The translations under genes were made by a program, and so were the position numbers. Below the pieces are notes generated by a model. It had not been told where the DNA came from and searched no databases. It saw nothing but the letters and a program-made list of their open reading frames with translations. A stretch of 64,000 nucleotides of DNA, from contig OZ251236.1 of NCBI GenBank assembly GCA_965240325.2, positions 1,054,001 to 1,118,000 on the forward strand, given 5' to 3'. Position 1 is the first letter of the stretch, and the number at the start of each line of letters is the position of its first letter. Positions 43,303 to 52,590 of the stretch are shown one piece after another. Source of the DNA: Rebecca billardiae RCC1528 (taxonomy: Eukaryota > Haptophyta).

Positions 43303-43540
43303 GGTGGCGAGCGACAAAGAAATAGAGGGGGGCGAGGCCACTGGCAGTGGCGGACGCTTTCAGCTTGGCGCACAGCTCCAGGGCGTCCCTCGGCCAGCTG
43401 AGCGCGCCGTCAGCGCGGTCGGCCGGACCGAGCCCGCGCCCGCCGGCCTCGGGCGCGAGGCGCAGCGCGCGCTTCCTCCGCCGCGCCTGCGCCGGCGCCG
43501 CCCAGCAGCCCTTGCTCCCGCCACCCTGCGTCCGGCGCCG

Positions 43541-46171
43541 ATGGAGTTTGTGTACGGCGGCAGCTACCTCGACGGCGAGATACAGTCGCAGTTCAAGGCG
43601 TACCTGCAGAAGCACAGCGCCGACGTGGTCGAGGCGATCCTGGCCGAGCTCGACGTGAGCAGGCACTACGCGGTCGAGGTGCACGCGCTCGACCTGTACG
43701 CGAGCAACATGCTGCTGGGCGACCTGCTCGTGCACCAGCCCGAGCGCACGCTGCGCCTCTTCGACGGCGCCATCTACGACTACCAGGCGGAGATGCTCGA
43801 CGAGCTGCGGCAGATGGGCGACACGCTGGCGTTCCAGATGATTGTCAAGCCCCACGTCCACGCGCGCGTGTACGCGCTCCCGCGCTGCGCCGAGCTCTCG
43901 AAGCCGACGATCACGGCCGTGCTGAACACAGACGTGGGCCATCTCCTCTCCATCTCGGGCACGGTCACGCGCGCGGCGACGGTGCGCATCCTTCACGCGG
44001 AGAAGAAGGTGGAGTGCACCAAGTGCGGCAAGGCGCACAAGGTGCGCGCGCACCGCACCGCACCGCACCGCACCGCACCGCACCGCCGCCGGCGTGCGCG
44101 CGCGCGCCGCCGGCCGAGCGGCGCGTGCCCAGCGCGCGCGGCGCAGGTGTACGCGGAGCTCGAGCGGCGGCACGAGATGGCGATGCCCCCAGAGTGCGGC
44201 AACGACGACGGCGTGCGGCGCTGCACGTGCACCGCCTTCAAGGACGTCGACGGCTCCGAGCTCTGCCGCGACATCCGCGAGCTGCGCGTGCAGGAGCAGG
44301 TGACCAAGCTGGGCGTGGGCAGCGTGCCGCGCTCGATCACCGTGGTGCTGCAGGACGACCTGGTGGAGGCGGCGAAGCCGGGGGACGACGTGATCATCAC
44401 GGGCGTCGTCGTGCGCCGCTGGAAGCCCGTGCGCGCGGACACGCGCCCCGACATCGACTTTGCCCTCCGCGCGAACCACGTGACGGTGTGCAACCAACTG
44501 GTGGGCGCGGGGCTGGTGACCACAGAGGCGCGCGCGCAGTTCGAGGCGTTCTGGCAGAGCTGGGGCGCGGGCGAGGGGCGGGTCGAGGGGCGCGACGTGA
44601 TCCTGCGCTCGGTGTGCCCCTCGCTCGACGGCCTCTTCTTCGTCAAGCTCGCCCTCGCGCTCACGCTGCTCGGCGGCGTGACGTGTGTCGACTCGAACGG
44701 GCAGCAGGTGCGCGGAGAGTCGCACTTGCTGCTGATCGGCGACCCGGGCACGGGCAAGTCGCAGGCGCTCAAGTTCGCGGCGGCGCTCTCGCCGCGCTCG
44801 GTGGTGACCACGGGGATCGGCTCGACCAGCGCGGGCCTCACCGTCACCGCGAACAAGGACGCCTCGGGCGAGTGGGTGCTCGAGGCGGGCGCGCTCGTCC
44901 TCGCGGACGGCGGCGTGTGCTGCATCGACGAGTTTGAGACGATGAAGGAGGCGGACCGGGCGACCATCCACGAGGCGATGGAGCAGCAGACGCTCTCGGT
45001 GGCGAAGGCGGGGCTGGTGTGCAAGCTGCGCACGAAGACCACCATCATCGCCGCCACCAACCCGAAGGGCGGGCGGCAGGTCGACCTCGCCTTCAACCTG
45101 GGCGCCAACACGGGCCTCGCCTCGCCCCTGCTCTCTCGCTTCGACATTGTGCTCGTGCTCTCCGACGAGGCGGACGAGGAGTGGGACGAGCAGATCGCGC
45201 ACTTCATCCTCGAGCGCGACCGGAAGCGGCGCCGCGCGGACGCCGACGCGCCGCTCGACGCGCTCGACGCGCAGCCGAGCGCGCTCGGCGCGGCGGCCGC
45301 GCGCGCCGACGACGCCGACACCGCGCGCGCCGCGCCGGGCGCGGAGGAGCCGGGCGGCGGCGCTGAGCTGTGGGACGAGGAGACGCTGCGCGCGTACATC
45401 GAGTGCGCGCGCCGCGATTTCGACCCGGTGATGACGCCGCGCGCCGACCGCGTGCTCTCCGCGTACTTTGCGCGGCAGCGCCAGGCCGAGATGCGCAACG
45501 CCGCGCGCACCACCATCCGCCTCCTCGAGTCGCTCATCCGGCTCGCGCAGGCGCACGCGCGGCTCATGTGGCGGCAGACGGTCGAGCAGCTCGACGCGGT
45601 GTACGCGATCGTGCTCATCGAGCTCGGCGCGGACGGCTGCTCCGACGGGCCGCTGCGCGCGTCGGGCCGGCGCACCAGCGTGTGCCGCTCGCAGGTGCCC
45701 GCGCCGGGCGCGTCGCACGTCGTGGCCAGCGGCTTTGAGCACGACATCCTGTGCTGGCTCGGGCTGGGCGCGGACGAGGACGAGGACGGCGGCGGCGGGG
45801 CGGCCGGCGGCGCTGCCGCGGCCGGCGAGGGCGGCGGCGCGCACGCCCACCGAGCGGCGCATCCGCCGCCGCTCGCGCCGCCTCCGCGCGCGCAGCCCGC
45901 GACGCTCGCCGAGGCGTTCCCACCCGCGCCGGGCGCCGACGGGGGCGTGCCGCTCCTCGGCGGCTACGGCGACGGCCTGCCTGCCGGCCCGGCCAAGGAC
46001 GCGCACGGCGACGGGCTGGACGGGCCGGGCGCGGGCTGGGCACCCTCGCGCGCGCCCGGTCCAGCCGTGGCCCCGCCCCGCCAACCGCTCGCTGGGAGCA
46101 ACCACCTCGACCCGGCGCTCGGCTTCGGCGCGGGCGCCACCGACGACGCCGACGAGCCTTGGCTCTGGTAG
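43541..46171 (+). CDS. MCM9: MCM9 DNA helicase
   Basis: Two exons, 43541-44041 and 44147-46171 (841 residues). The 105-bp intron is a run of CCGCA pentamers and carries no stop. The MCM N-terminal domain has a zinc motif (CTKC...C..CTC, about 158-196) with the MCM9-type context AEKKVECTKCGKAHK. Next come EQVTKLGVGSVPRSITVVLQ, Walker A GDPGTGKSQ (365-373), GIGSTSAGLTVTANKD, Walker B CCIDEF (425-430), AMEQQTLSVAKAGLVCKL and the arginine finger SPLLSRFD. The wording of the AAA+ core matches MCM9 better than MCM2-8. MCM9 acts with MCM8 in the nucleus in homologous recombination and mismatch repair; no MCM8 gene lies in this window. The C-terminal 130 residues are Ala/Gly/Pro-rich. The start at MEFVYGG is chosen by match to the family's N-terminus; the frame is open further upstream without similarity. 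Confidence 0.93.
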   Translation: MEFVYGGSYLDGEIQSQFKAYLQKHSADVVEAILAELDVSRHYAVEVHALDLYASNMLLGDLLVHQPERTLRLFDGAIYDYQAEMLDELRQMGDTLAFQMIVKPHVHARVYALPRCAELSKPTITAVLNTDVGHLLSISGTVTRAATVRILHAEKKVECTKCGKAHKVRAHRTAPHRTAPHRRRRARARRRPSGACPARAAQVYAELERRHEMAMPPECGNDDGVRRCTCTAFKDVDGSELCRDIRELRVQEQVTKLGVGSVPRSITVVLQDDLVEAAKPGDDVIITGVVVRRWKPVRADTRPDIDFALRANHVTVCNQLVGAGLVTTEARAQFEAFWQSWGAGEGRVEGRDVILRSVCPSLDGLFFVKLALALTLLGGVTCVDSNGQQVRGESHLLLIGDPGTGKSQALKFAAALSPRSVVTTGIGSTSAGLTVTANKDASGEWVLEAGALVLADGGVCCIDEFETMKEADRATIHEAMEQQTLSVAKAGLVCKLRTKTTIIAATNPKGGRQVDLAFNLGANTGLASPLLSRFDIVLVLSDEADEEWDEQIAHFILERDRKRRRADADAPLDALDAQPSALGAAAARADDADTARAAPGAEEPGGGAELWDEETLRAYIECARRDFDPVMTPRADRVLSAYFARQRQAEMRNAARTTIRLLESLIRLAQAHARLMWRQTVEQLDAVYAIVLIELGADGCSDGPLRASGRRTSVCRSQVPAPGASHVVASGFEHDILCWLGLGADEDEDGGGGAAGGAAAAGEGGGAHAHRAAHPPPLAPPPRAQPATLAEAFPPAPGADGGVPLLGGYGDGLPAGPAKDAHGDGLDGPGAGWAPSRAPGPAVAPPRQPLAGSNHLDPALGFGAGATDDADEPWLW

Positions 46172-46281
46172 CACACCGCTGGCAGCACCGCGGCACCGAC
46201 GCGCCCGTGACTGGCCACAACTCATATAAAATCGCACCATTGCAGCAGTCGCTGTACTACCGTACATGTGTATGATACAAT

Positions 46282-46394
46282 ATCGCCTGCCTGAGCTGTG
46301 TGCGTCCCGCGTATTCTTAGTCAACTGTACACAGTTCAGATCACTGATCTCGCCTGCCTGAGCTGTGTGCGTCTCTTATTCTTAGTAAACTGTA
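46282..46394 (+). repeat. Two tandem copies of the dispersed CTGAGCTGTGTGCGTC repeat
   Basis: Copies at about 46282-46330 and 46348-46394, both on the plus strand, with the same core as the four copies at 39.9-40.5 kb. They lie just upstream of the PAS-kinase gene. Confidence 0.75.
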
Positions 46395-46533
46395 GTTGGC
46401 GCGCACCGCCAACCCATATTATTGCGTCCTGCGCCCAACTGGGCTGGGTACGCACCCAGCCGCCTTGGCGTCCGGACTCCTGGCCTCCTCAGCCGCCAAG
46501 GCGCCCACCCGGCATGGGCCCGATTCCATCACG

Positions 46534-47985
46534 ATGGCGGCCGACGACTTCGACAGCGCTCTGGGGTGGTGGGCACAGCTCCTCGACGCGCTGCCGGCGC
46601 TCATCGTCGTGTCCGACGAGGATGGCGAGCGCATCGCGCACGCGACGGCCCCCGCTCTCGCTCTCTCCGCGCACACCGCCGAGCAGGTCCGCGATCTGTA
46701 CGACCCGCGCACGCTCGTGCTCGGCGGACCTCGCGAGACGCCCGTGCGCGCGTGGGCCGGCGAGGCGCGCGTGCAGCGCGGCAGCGGGCAGCCGGCGCTC
46801 CCCGTGCTGCTCGTCGTGCAGCCACTCAGGCCACCCGCCGGCGCGAGCGCGCGCGACGACGCGCTCTCGCTCTGGGCCATCGTGCAGCGCGCGCCCGCCG
46901 CCTCGCCGGCGCGCGCCGAGCGCATCGCAGACATCCTCGAGCACTGGCGGCCGCTGCTCGCCGAGCTGGCCCAAGGCGTCGGCGTGCTCGACGCAGACAA
47001 CGCGTCCGACCTGAGCCGAGCCGTCCTCGCCCCAGCCCTCGACGCCGCGCTCGGCGGGCACACGTCTGCGGCTGCGGCCGCGTGGAGCGCGCACGTGCGC
47101 GCGCGCGCGCGCAGCGGCGCGCGCGCTGCCAGCCTGCGCCTGCCAGGCGTCGGCGTCGGCGCGGAGCGCGAGCTGGCCGTCTCGTTGCTGCCCCTCTGGG
47201 ACGAGCGCGGGCGCACCGAGCGGTGGTGCGCCCTCACGGTCGACGTCACCGAGCGCAGCCCGGTGCTTGCGCGCGCCTGGCGCCTTGCCGGCGCCGCGGG
47301 CGCGGGCGCTCGCGGCACGCAGTCAGCTGTCCTGGGGAGCGGCGCGCAGGGCACGGTGTGTGCGGCGCGCAGCCTCGCCGACGGCACGCTCGCCGCGGTG
47401 AAGAGCGTCGACGTCCGCACCACGCCCGCCGCCGAGCTCGAGCGCGTGCGGCGCGAGGCCGTGGCAGTCGCGCGCGTGCACGTCAGCGAGGCCGCGAACG
47501 CGGCAGCCGCGGACGCACCAGGCGGGTCGAGGCCGCTTCAAAACGGCGGCGGTGGCGGCGGCGCCGGCGGGCTCGACGGCGGCGGCGCGGCGCACGTGCC
47601 GCCGCTGCTGGGCGCGTACGAGGGCTCGCGCGCGCTCCGCCTCGTCTTCGCGCTCGCGCCCGGCGAGCCGCTGCAGCGCGTGCTCGACCGATCGGAGCGC
47701 GAGGGTGTGCCCCTGCCGGTAGATGTGGGCGCGTCCCTGGCCGCGCAGATCTTCATCTCGGTCTCGAATCTGCATGCCGCGGGCGTGTACCACTGGGACG
47801 TGAAGCCGGCGAATATCGTGCTCGATCTGGGCGCGCGGCGGCTCGCGCTCTCTCTGAATATACGGCTGAATATACGGCTGAATATACGTGGTTTTACGCG
47901 CTTGTGTGCCACTGACAGATCGATTCAGCGACCTCGATTTATTAGGGTATACCAACTTCGGATGTCACGTATGTCACATATATAG
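46534..47985 (+). CDS. PAS-like sensor protein kinase, truncated in the C-lobe
   Basis: 483 residues from the ATG at 46534. Residues 8-65 and 205-245 resemble a PAS domain with its closing DVTER tag (ALIVVSDEDGERI and LLPLWDERGRTERWCALTVDVTE). The kinase N-lobe follows: glycine loop LGSGAQGTV (267-275), VAIK-type lysine at AAVK (K290), and a hinge around LVFALAPGEPLQRVL. The catalytic loop reads YHWDVKPANIVL, with tryptophan in place of the arginine of HRD. Twelve residues later the protein breaks off in three copies of LNIR, encoded by CTGAATATACGG repeats (47855-47890), and reaches a stop at 47985. No DFG, activation loop or C-lobe is found downstream, so this copy is probably inactive or a pseudogene, unless a distant exon was missed. 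Confidence 0.6.
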   Translation: MAADDFDSALGWWAQLLDALPALIVVSDEDGERIAHATAPALALSAHTAEQVRDLYDPRTLVLGGPRETPVRAWAGEARVQRGSGQPALPVLLVVQPLRPPAGASARDDALSLWAIVQRAPAASPARAERIADILEHWRPLLAELAQGVGVLDADNASDLSRAVLAPALDAALGGHTSAAAAAWSAHVRARARSGARAASLRLPGVGVGAERELAVSLLPLWDERGRTERWCALTVDVTERSPVLARAWRLAGAAGAGARGTQSAVLGSGAQGTVCAARSLADGTLAAVKSVDVRTTPAAELERVRREAVAVARVHVSEAANAAAADAPGGSRPLQNGGGGGGAGGLDGGGAAHVPPLLGAYEGSRALRLVFALAPGEPLQRVLDRSEREGVPLPVDVGASLAAQIFISVSNLHAAGVYHWDVKPANIVLDLGARRLALSLNIRLNIRLNIRGFTRLCATDRSIQRPRFIRVYQLRMSRMSHI

Positions 47986-48592
47986 CCGTCACTGAGTCCG
48001 GATAGGTCCGGATTGGGCGCCGAATTCCGAAGCCCCGGACCCGGGGCTTCACTTTAGTACACCGCAAACGAGCTACTGCTAGCCATTGCGCGTGCTGTGA
48101 CTCGATGTCAATTGCCCCAGCGTGGCCTGTCTGTGGGTGCCCCAATCGGCGGCGGCGACCCCTTCTCTGCCTGTAGTTCGACTCAGATGCATGCATTCAA
48201 ACCAGAAAATCCGACGAATTTCCGGACAGGTTACCGTGACGCTTTTTTATTTGCTTTTCTTTTATGTGCTTCTGCTACAATAAGATGATGACTATATAGC
48301 AGTCGCGTCACAGTCGTAAGTGAGTACAGTAGTAGATCGTCAGGCTATATAGATCATATACAGCGCAACTGGCGGGCGCTAGTAGACTCTGCTACATGCA
48401 CGATACTACTTTAATAGTAGTCTGCTGACAGGATGTGATGGCAGGCGGATGGACTGCATCAATATAATAGTTATTAATAAGACGGGACCGACGATGCATG
48501 GTGCGGGACCTCGTCGCCGCTACTGTCCGAAGAGACCCCGTGGTGCACGCACGGTGCGCCTACGCCGAGCGCGTGCCCGGGGCCGAAGGAAG
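47986..48592. other. Intergenic 0.6 kb, no recognised feature
   Basis: AT-rich from 48220 to 48490. It contains a small GCCCCGGACCCGGGGC palindrome near 48030. No gene or kinase remnant is seen. Confidence 0.5.
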
Positions 48593-50314
48593 CTAGCCGA
48601 AAATGTCGTCGCGGTCTAACTTCCTTCCCCGGTGGCGCCCGACAAACGTGCGCAGGTTCCACGGGTTGGACTCGAGCCTGTCGCGAAACAAGTTGGCGAT
48701 GCGCTCCTCAAAGCCTTGGTCGTTCATGAGGCGACTGGTGAAGGGGCTCGAGCCAAAGATGGACGCAAAGCACACGTGGTCCTCATCGCCGTGCGCCTGC
48801 AGCACATCGAGCCAGTGCTGGAAGCGCGCGTGCGCACGGTCGTCGAGCAAGCGCGCGGCCGTGCTGTTGCTCATGAATGTGACGAAGGGCTGCGCGCCGA
48901 GCACACCGAGCCAGTACTGAAAGCGCGCATGCGCATGGTCGTCGAGCAAGCGCGCGGCCACGGTGCCGCTCATGAATGTGACGAAGAGCTGCGCGCCGAG
49001 CACACCGAGCCAGTACTGAAAGCGCGCATGCGCATGGTCGTCGAGCAAGCGCGCGGCCACGCTGTTGCTCATGAATGTGACGAAGAGCTGCGCGTCGTCG
49101 AGCAAAACGAGCCAGTACTGAAAGCGCGCATGCGCATGGTCGTCGAGCAAGCGCGCGGCCACGCTGTTGCTCATGAATGTGACGAAGAGCTGCGCGTCGT
49201 CGAGCAACTCGAGCCAGTACTGAAAGCGCGCATGCACATGGTCGTCGAGCAAGCGCGCGGCCACGCTGTCGCACATGAATGTGACGAAGAGCTGCGCGCC
49301 GAGCACACCGAGCCAGTACTGAAAGCGCGCATGCGCATGGTCGTCGAGCAAGCGCGCGGCCACGCTGTTGCTCATGAATGTGACGAAGAGCTGCGCGCCG
49401 AGCACCTTGAACCAGTACTCGAGCCGGTCGTCGTGAGCGGAGAGGTCCAAGTACATCGCCCCATGCGTGAGCACGGCGCGCAGCACGGCGCCTCCGCGCG
49501 CGTGCCACTTGCGCAGCAGACCTTCCACCGCGGGCACGTGCGCGTCCATGTGCCGCAGGTGAGCGTGCTCGCGCAAGAATCGGCCGCTGTCGTTGTCGTA
49601 GAGCAGTCGTGTGAGCATCACGCGCGCCTTGGCTCTGGCTTCCACCTCCGCGGCCAGGTCACCCAGCGCAGCGTCGATGCGCGCGTCGACCTGCGAGTAG
49701 TCGTCCGGTGTCTTAAGCGCGCGCATGCCGTTGAGCCTGCACATCGTCAGCTTGAACAGCTTCACGGCGCCTGGGGCTCGCGCGGCGACGAGGTGCGCCG
49801 AGGGATGCGGCGCGCCTTCGAGCGCGAGGAAGCGGTGTTGGCCGAGCTCGTAGAGCGAGACGAGGTGCTGCTCGGAGATGAATGCGATGCGCTTCACGAG
49901 ACCCAGCTCGATGGCCTTGTCGAATGCCGCCTGGCATGTGCGCCCCGCCACGTACGCGCATGCGGGGAAGCGCGCGCACATCGAGTCCAGGTGCTCGTTG
50001 AAGCGCGTGAGCCAGGCGGACACGAGCTCGACGTCGCTCGCAAAGCTCGCGAGCACGCGCTGGTCAATCGCAGCATTCGTTGTGGTTGAGCTGAGCGTGC
50101 ACAGGTCCACCCAGGTGATGGGCGGCACGGGCGTAAGCAGCTCGCGCATCTCGATCTCGGTGCGGCTCACGTTCGTGACGCTCGCGTTGGCTTGCGGGTA
50201 CAGGCCCAGCACAAAGAGAGCATTGGTTCCCCGCGGCGTGAGCGGGGGCTCCCAAGACTTGGCATCGAAGCCTTGGCGCAAACACGTCCGTTGGCGCTTC
50301 ACGAGATCGTTCAT
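48593..50314 (-). CDS. Unknown protein: possible UDG-like N-domain plus six near-identical 33/34-residue repeats
   Basis: 573 residues from MNDLVKRQR at 50314 (the frame is open upstream but without ATG). Residues ~25-200 weakly resemble the uracil-DNA-glycosylase fold: NALFVLGLYPQANAS could be motif I, and LALEGAPHPSAHLVAAR has the HPS of motif II. This is a tentative reading. A charged helical stretch follows. The C-terminal part holds six copies of a unit reading AQLFVTFMSNSVAARLLDD then HAHARFQYWL. Units start at 99- or 102-bp spacing (bases ~48790-49440), and the 102-bp units carry an extra residue (LLDDAQ). The repeats are almost identical at the DNA level, so they arose recently or are homogenised. 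A unique C-terminal 70 residues, ending RHRGRKLDRDDIFG, closes the protein. The function is unknown. Confidence 0.6.
   Translation of the reverse strand: MNDLVKRQRTCLRQGFDAKSWEPPLTPRGTNALFVLGLYPQANASVTNVSRTEIEMRELLTPVPPITWVDLCTLSSTTTNAAIDQRVLASFASDVELVSAWLTRFNEHLDSMCARFPACAYVAGRTCQAAFDKAIELGLVKRIAFISEQHLVSLYELGQHRFLALEGAPHPSAHLVAARAPGAVKLFKLTMCRLNGMRALKTPDDYSQVDARIDAALGDLAAEVEARAKARVMLTRLLYDNDSGRFLREHAHLRHMDAHVPAVEGLLRKWHARGGAVLRAVLTHGAMYLDLSAHDDRLEYWFKVLGAQLFVTFMSNSVAARLLDDHAHARFQYWLGVLGAQLFVTFMCDSVAARLLDDHVHARFQYWLELLDDAQLFVTFMSNSVAARLLDDHAHARFQYWLVLLDDAQLFVTFMSNSVAARLLDDHAHARFQYWLGVLGAQLFVTFMSGTVAARLLDDHAHARFQYWLGVLGAQPFVTFMSNSTAARLLDDRAHARFQHWLDVLQAHGDEDHVCFASIFGSSPFTSRLMNDQGFEERIANLFRDRLESNPWNLRTFVGRHRGRKLDRDDIFG
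48790..49440 (-). repeat. Coding minisatellite, 99/102-bp units
   Basis: Six units plus a degenerate one. The core AAGCGCGCATGCGCATGGTC recurs at 48921, 49020, 49122, 49224 (variant) and 49323, with a diverged copy at 48822. All period lengths are multiples of three, so the frame is kept. The opposite strand is also open, as a mirror of the repeats. Confidence 0.9.
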
Positions 50315-51453
50315 GGCCAGGCCGCCGCCGACGACACAACCACGAGCGCGGACTGCGTCGGCGGATGGCGGTTGGCGGATCTCATTCGTACGACCAGTAA
50401 AACGGAATACCCGTCTTCTGATCAAGGGTACTGTACACTACAGTTTACCCCGCAAGGCCGCAGAATTCCGGATTTCGCGTGGTCCACCGGAAACTGACCG
50501 GCAAGCGAGCCCGTTGGCCGGCGGGACGAGAAATGGCGGGAGCTGTGGGCGCGAGATCCCGTGTCAGATGGACTGCTGCCCTTGACGAGCGCCGAGCCGC
50601 AAATGTAGAATGCCGTGGTTCGCCCCCTGGTCGAAGCCGTCGTGGATGGCACGAGATCTGCGATTCGAACGGTGCGGGCTGGCCACTCGGGTCCGACGAG
50701 CCCACGGACTCCTGTCCGCACCGAGATCGAGCTGACGCATCTTGTCTCTTCTCGGCGTGGCCACTCCTTGCCATTCAGTCGTGAACTCACGAGCGACGAC
50801 GAGGAGAATGACTTTGTAAGATACGAGAGCTGTGCGCCCTTGTAAGAGCTCGTCCAGATTGTGGAAATCACGCAGCTTGTCCTGCTCGGGAGAGGCGTCA
50901 ACGTGGAGCAGCAGTGGATCAGAGCCAGGTTCACCTAAACCATGAAACACATGCTGTAGAGGGTGGCAAAGAACCTGAGCGTTGGGCATCCACCGGTACG
51001 CACGAGGCGCACAAAAGCGTGGGCGTGCCTGAGCCTGTGATGGACTGCTCCTCATGCGTGCTGCTGGCCATTGTGCGTGCGCGTGTGTGCGTGTGAGCGT
51101 GTGCACACTGCGCATACGCATACATACAGCTTGTCCTTCCTTCTCTACGAGATCGTGTCGTCGCGCGGGCTCGGAGGCCGCGCCTCTTCCGCGCAGGCAA
51201 ATACCGGCTGGTCAATGTCACCTTGCCCCGTGCGGGCACACCATCGCGCAGCGCGTGACGAGCCGCCGCCCTGGGTGCGAGGCGGCGCTCGGACGAGCCG
51301 CCGCCGATCCAAGCGTCGTGGCCATGCAAGGTACAGTAGTGTGGCAAGGAGGGAGCGAAGATTCGAATACTGTAAGAACGATTCGGAGTCCACGAGGTGG
51401 TGGTGAGCTTGGGGGCGCGCGCCCACGCGATCATCGATGGCGCCGCGAGAGCC
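50315..51453. promoter_or_regulatory. Divergent intergenic region of 1.1 kb
   Basis: It separates the repeat protein (minus) from the methyltransferase (plus). A short TG-rich run (51070-51110, alternating GTGCGTGTG words) is present. No gene is recognised. Confidence 0.4.
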
Positions 51454-52590
51454 ATGATGAACGACGAGCTCGCCCGCCTGCTCGCCGCCGGCGACGTCGA
51501 TGCCTTGCGCAGTGCGCTCAAGCAACAGCAGGCGCGTGAGCAGGACGCTGTGCCCGCGAACGATGGCCCGGAGCTGCCGCAGCCGCCGCGTGCGACCATT
51601 CAGACCGAAGCAGCGATTGTTCCGGAGCTCATTGCGCTGCGCAAGCGGCACGCGGTGCACTTCCGACTGCTCCTTCCAGCAGATGCCGACGACTTGGCCG
51701 TGGGTGCACGTGAATACCATCTGGTCGACTCGCGCGTCATGGGCAAAATCTGCTGGCCGGCAGCAGAGGCACTCGCCGCGCATGTCCTGACCACGGCCTC
51801 GCGTTGGCAGCTCCCGGCGCCGGCTGTTTTCCTGGAGCTGGCCGCGGGCTGCGCACTGCCCAGCCTTGTGGCAGCGAAGATGCGCGTTTTCTCCCGCGTG
51901 GTTACGACAGATGTCACCGCCGAGCGCGTGGCCATCGCCGCGCACAACGCCGAGCTCAACGGCGTCGCCCTTGAGGCCCGCGAGCTCGAGTTCGCGGACT
52001 GCGAGAAGCTCGTGCAGCTTGCCCTGCGCAGCTCGAGCCACGCGGAGGGGGGCGCGCGCAGCTTCGTGGTATGCGCGGCGGACGTGCACTACAACCCGAC
52101 ATCTCTCGAAGACTTCTTCGCCGCCGGCGCTGCCCTCGTGCAGCGCGCCACAGCGCGCGATGACCTGTCGGACCCTCTCGAATGCCGGCTCGTGCTGGCT
52201 CGATCCTCAACCTTCGCACACAACGATGAGCATATGTGGGCGGCCGCGCGCGCGAACCGTTTCGATGCCGTGTCCACGACAGAATACGGAGCAGCCGGCG
52301 TCCTCCATTCCGCGAGTGCGACGCTCTTCGAGCCCAACAATGACGAGAGCGTGCACATCTTCACCTTTGCGCCCCAGGATGCTCCAGAAGCGGCTGCACC
52401 AGAGGCCGCCCCTGCACGCGCGCAAGAGGCGCAGGGTGCGGAGGCTCCATCGAGCGCGCCAGATCCAGAGGCAGCTAGTGCCGTCTCTCGCTTCCCGGGG
52501 GTGGATGAAGCGGCTACTCTGATGGCGGGGGCATCCCTGGAGCAGCAGCTGCACCCGCATCAATCCTCCAGCACTCTCCCTTACGCGTGA
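51454..52590 (+). CDS. Family-16 (METTL21/FAM86-like) protein lysine methyltransferase
   Basis: 378 residues from the first of two adjacent ATGs at 51454. An ATG at 51436 is out of frame. Class I methyltransferase motifs: GKICWPAAEALAAHVL (the G..xW.a...L segment that marks family 16), motif I FLELAAGCALPSLVA (residues 126-140), motif Post-I VVTTDVTAERVAIAAHNAEL with D153 for the SAM ribose, and FVVCAADVHYNPTSLEDFF in place of the usual DxxY motif. The N-terminus (1-60) contains a short helical LARLLAAGDVDALRSALKQQ, like half an ankyrin repeat. The C-terminus is Ala/Glu-rich and disordered. Relatives methylate lysines in translation factors or chaperones in the cytosol. The substrate here is unknown. 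Confidence 0.75.
   Translation: MMNDELARLLAAGDVDALRSALKQQQAREQDAVPANDGPELPQPPRATIQTEAAIVPELIALRKRHAVHFRLLLPADADDLAVGAREYHLVDSRVMGKICWPAAEALAAHVLTTASRWQLPAPAVFLELAAGCALPSLVAAKMRVFSRVVTTDVTAERVAIAAHNAELNGVALEARELEFADCEKLVQLALRSSSHAEGGARSFVVCAADVHYNPTSLEDFFAAGAALVQRATARDDLSDPLECRLVLARSSTFAHNDEHMWAAARANRFDAVSTTEYGAAGVLHSASATLFEPNNDESVHIFTFAPQDAPEAAAPEAAPARAQEAQGAEAPSSAPDPEAASAVSRFPGVDEAATLMAGASLEQQLHPHQSSSTLPYA

Noticed and set aside
43289-46324. 1,011-codon minus-strand frame opposite MCM9
   Set aside because: It is an antisense artefact of high GC; the plus strand encodes a full MCM9 with Walker motifs.
48632-50089. 485-codon plus-strand frame with repeated EPVLKARMRMVVEQARG units
   Set aside because: It mirrors the minisatellite of the minus-strand repeat protein. 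The minus frame has an ATG, a non-repetitive domain and a natural composition; the plus frame lacks an ATG start with a sensible N-terminus.
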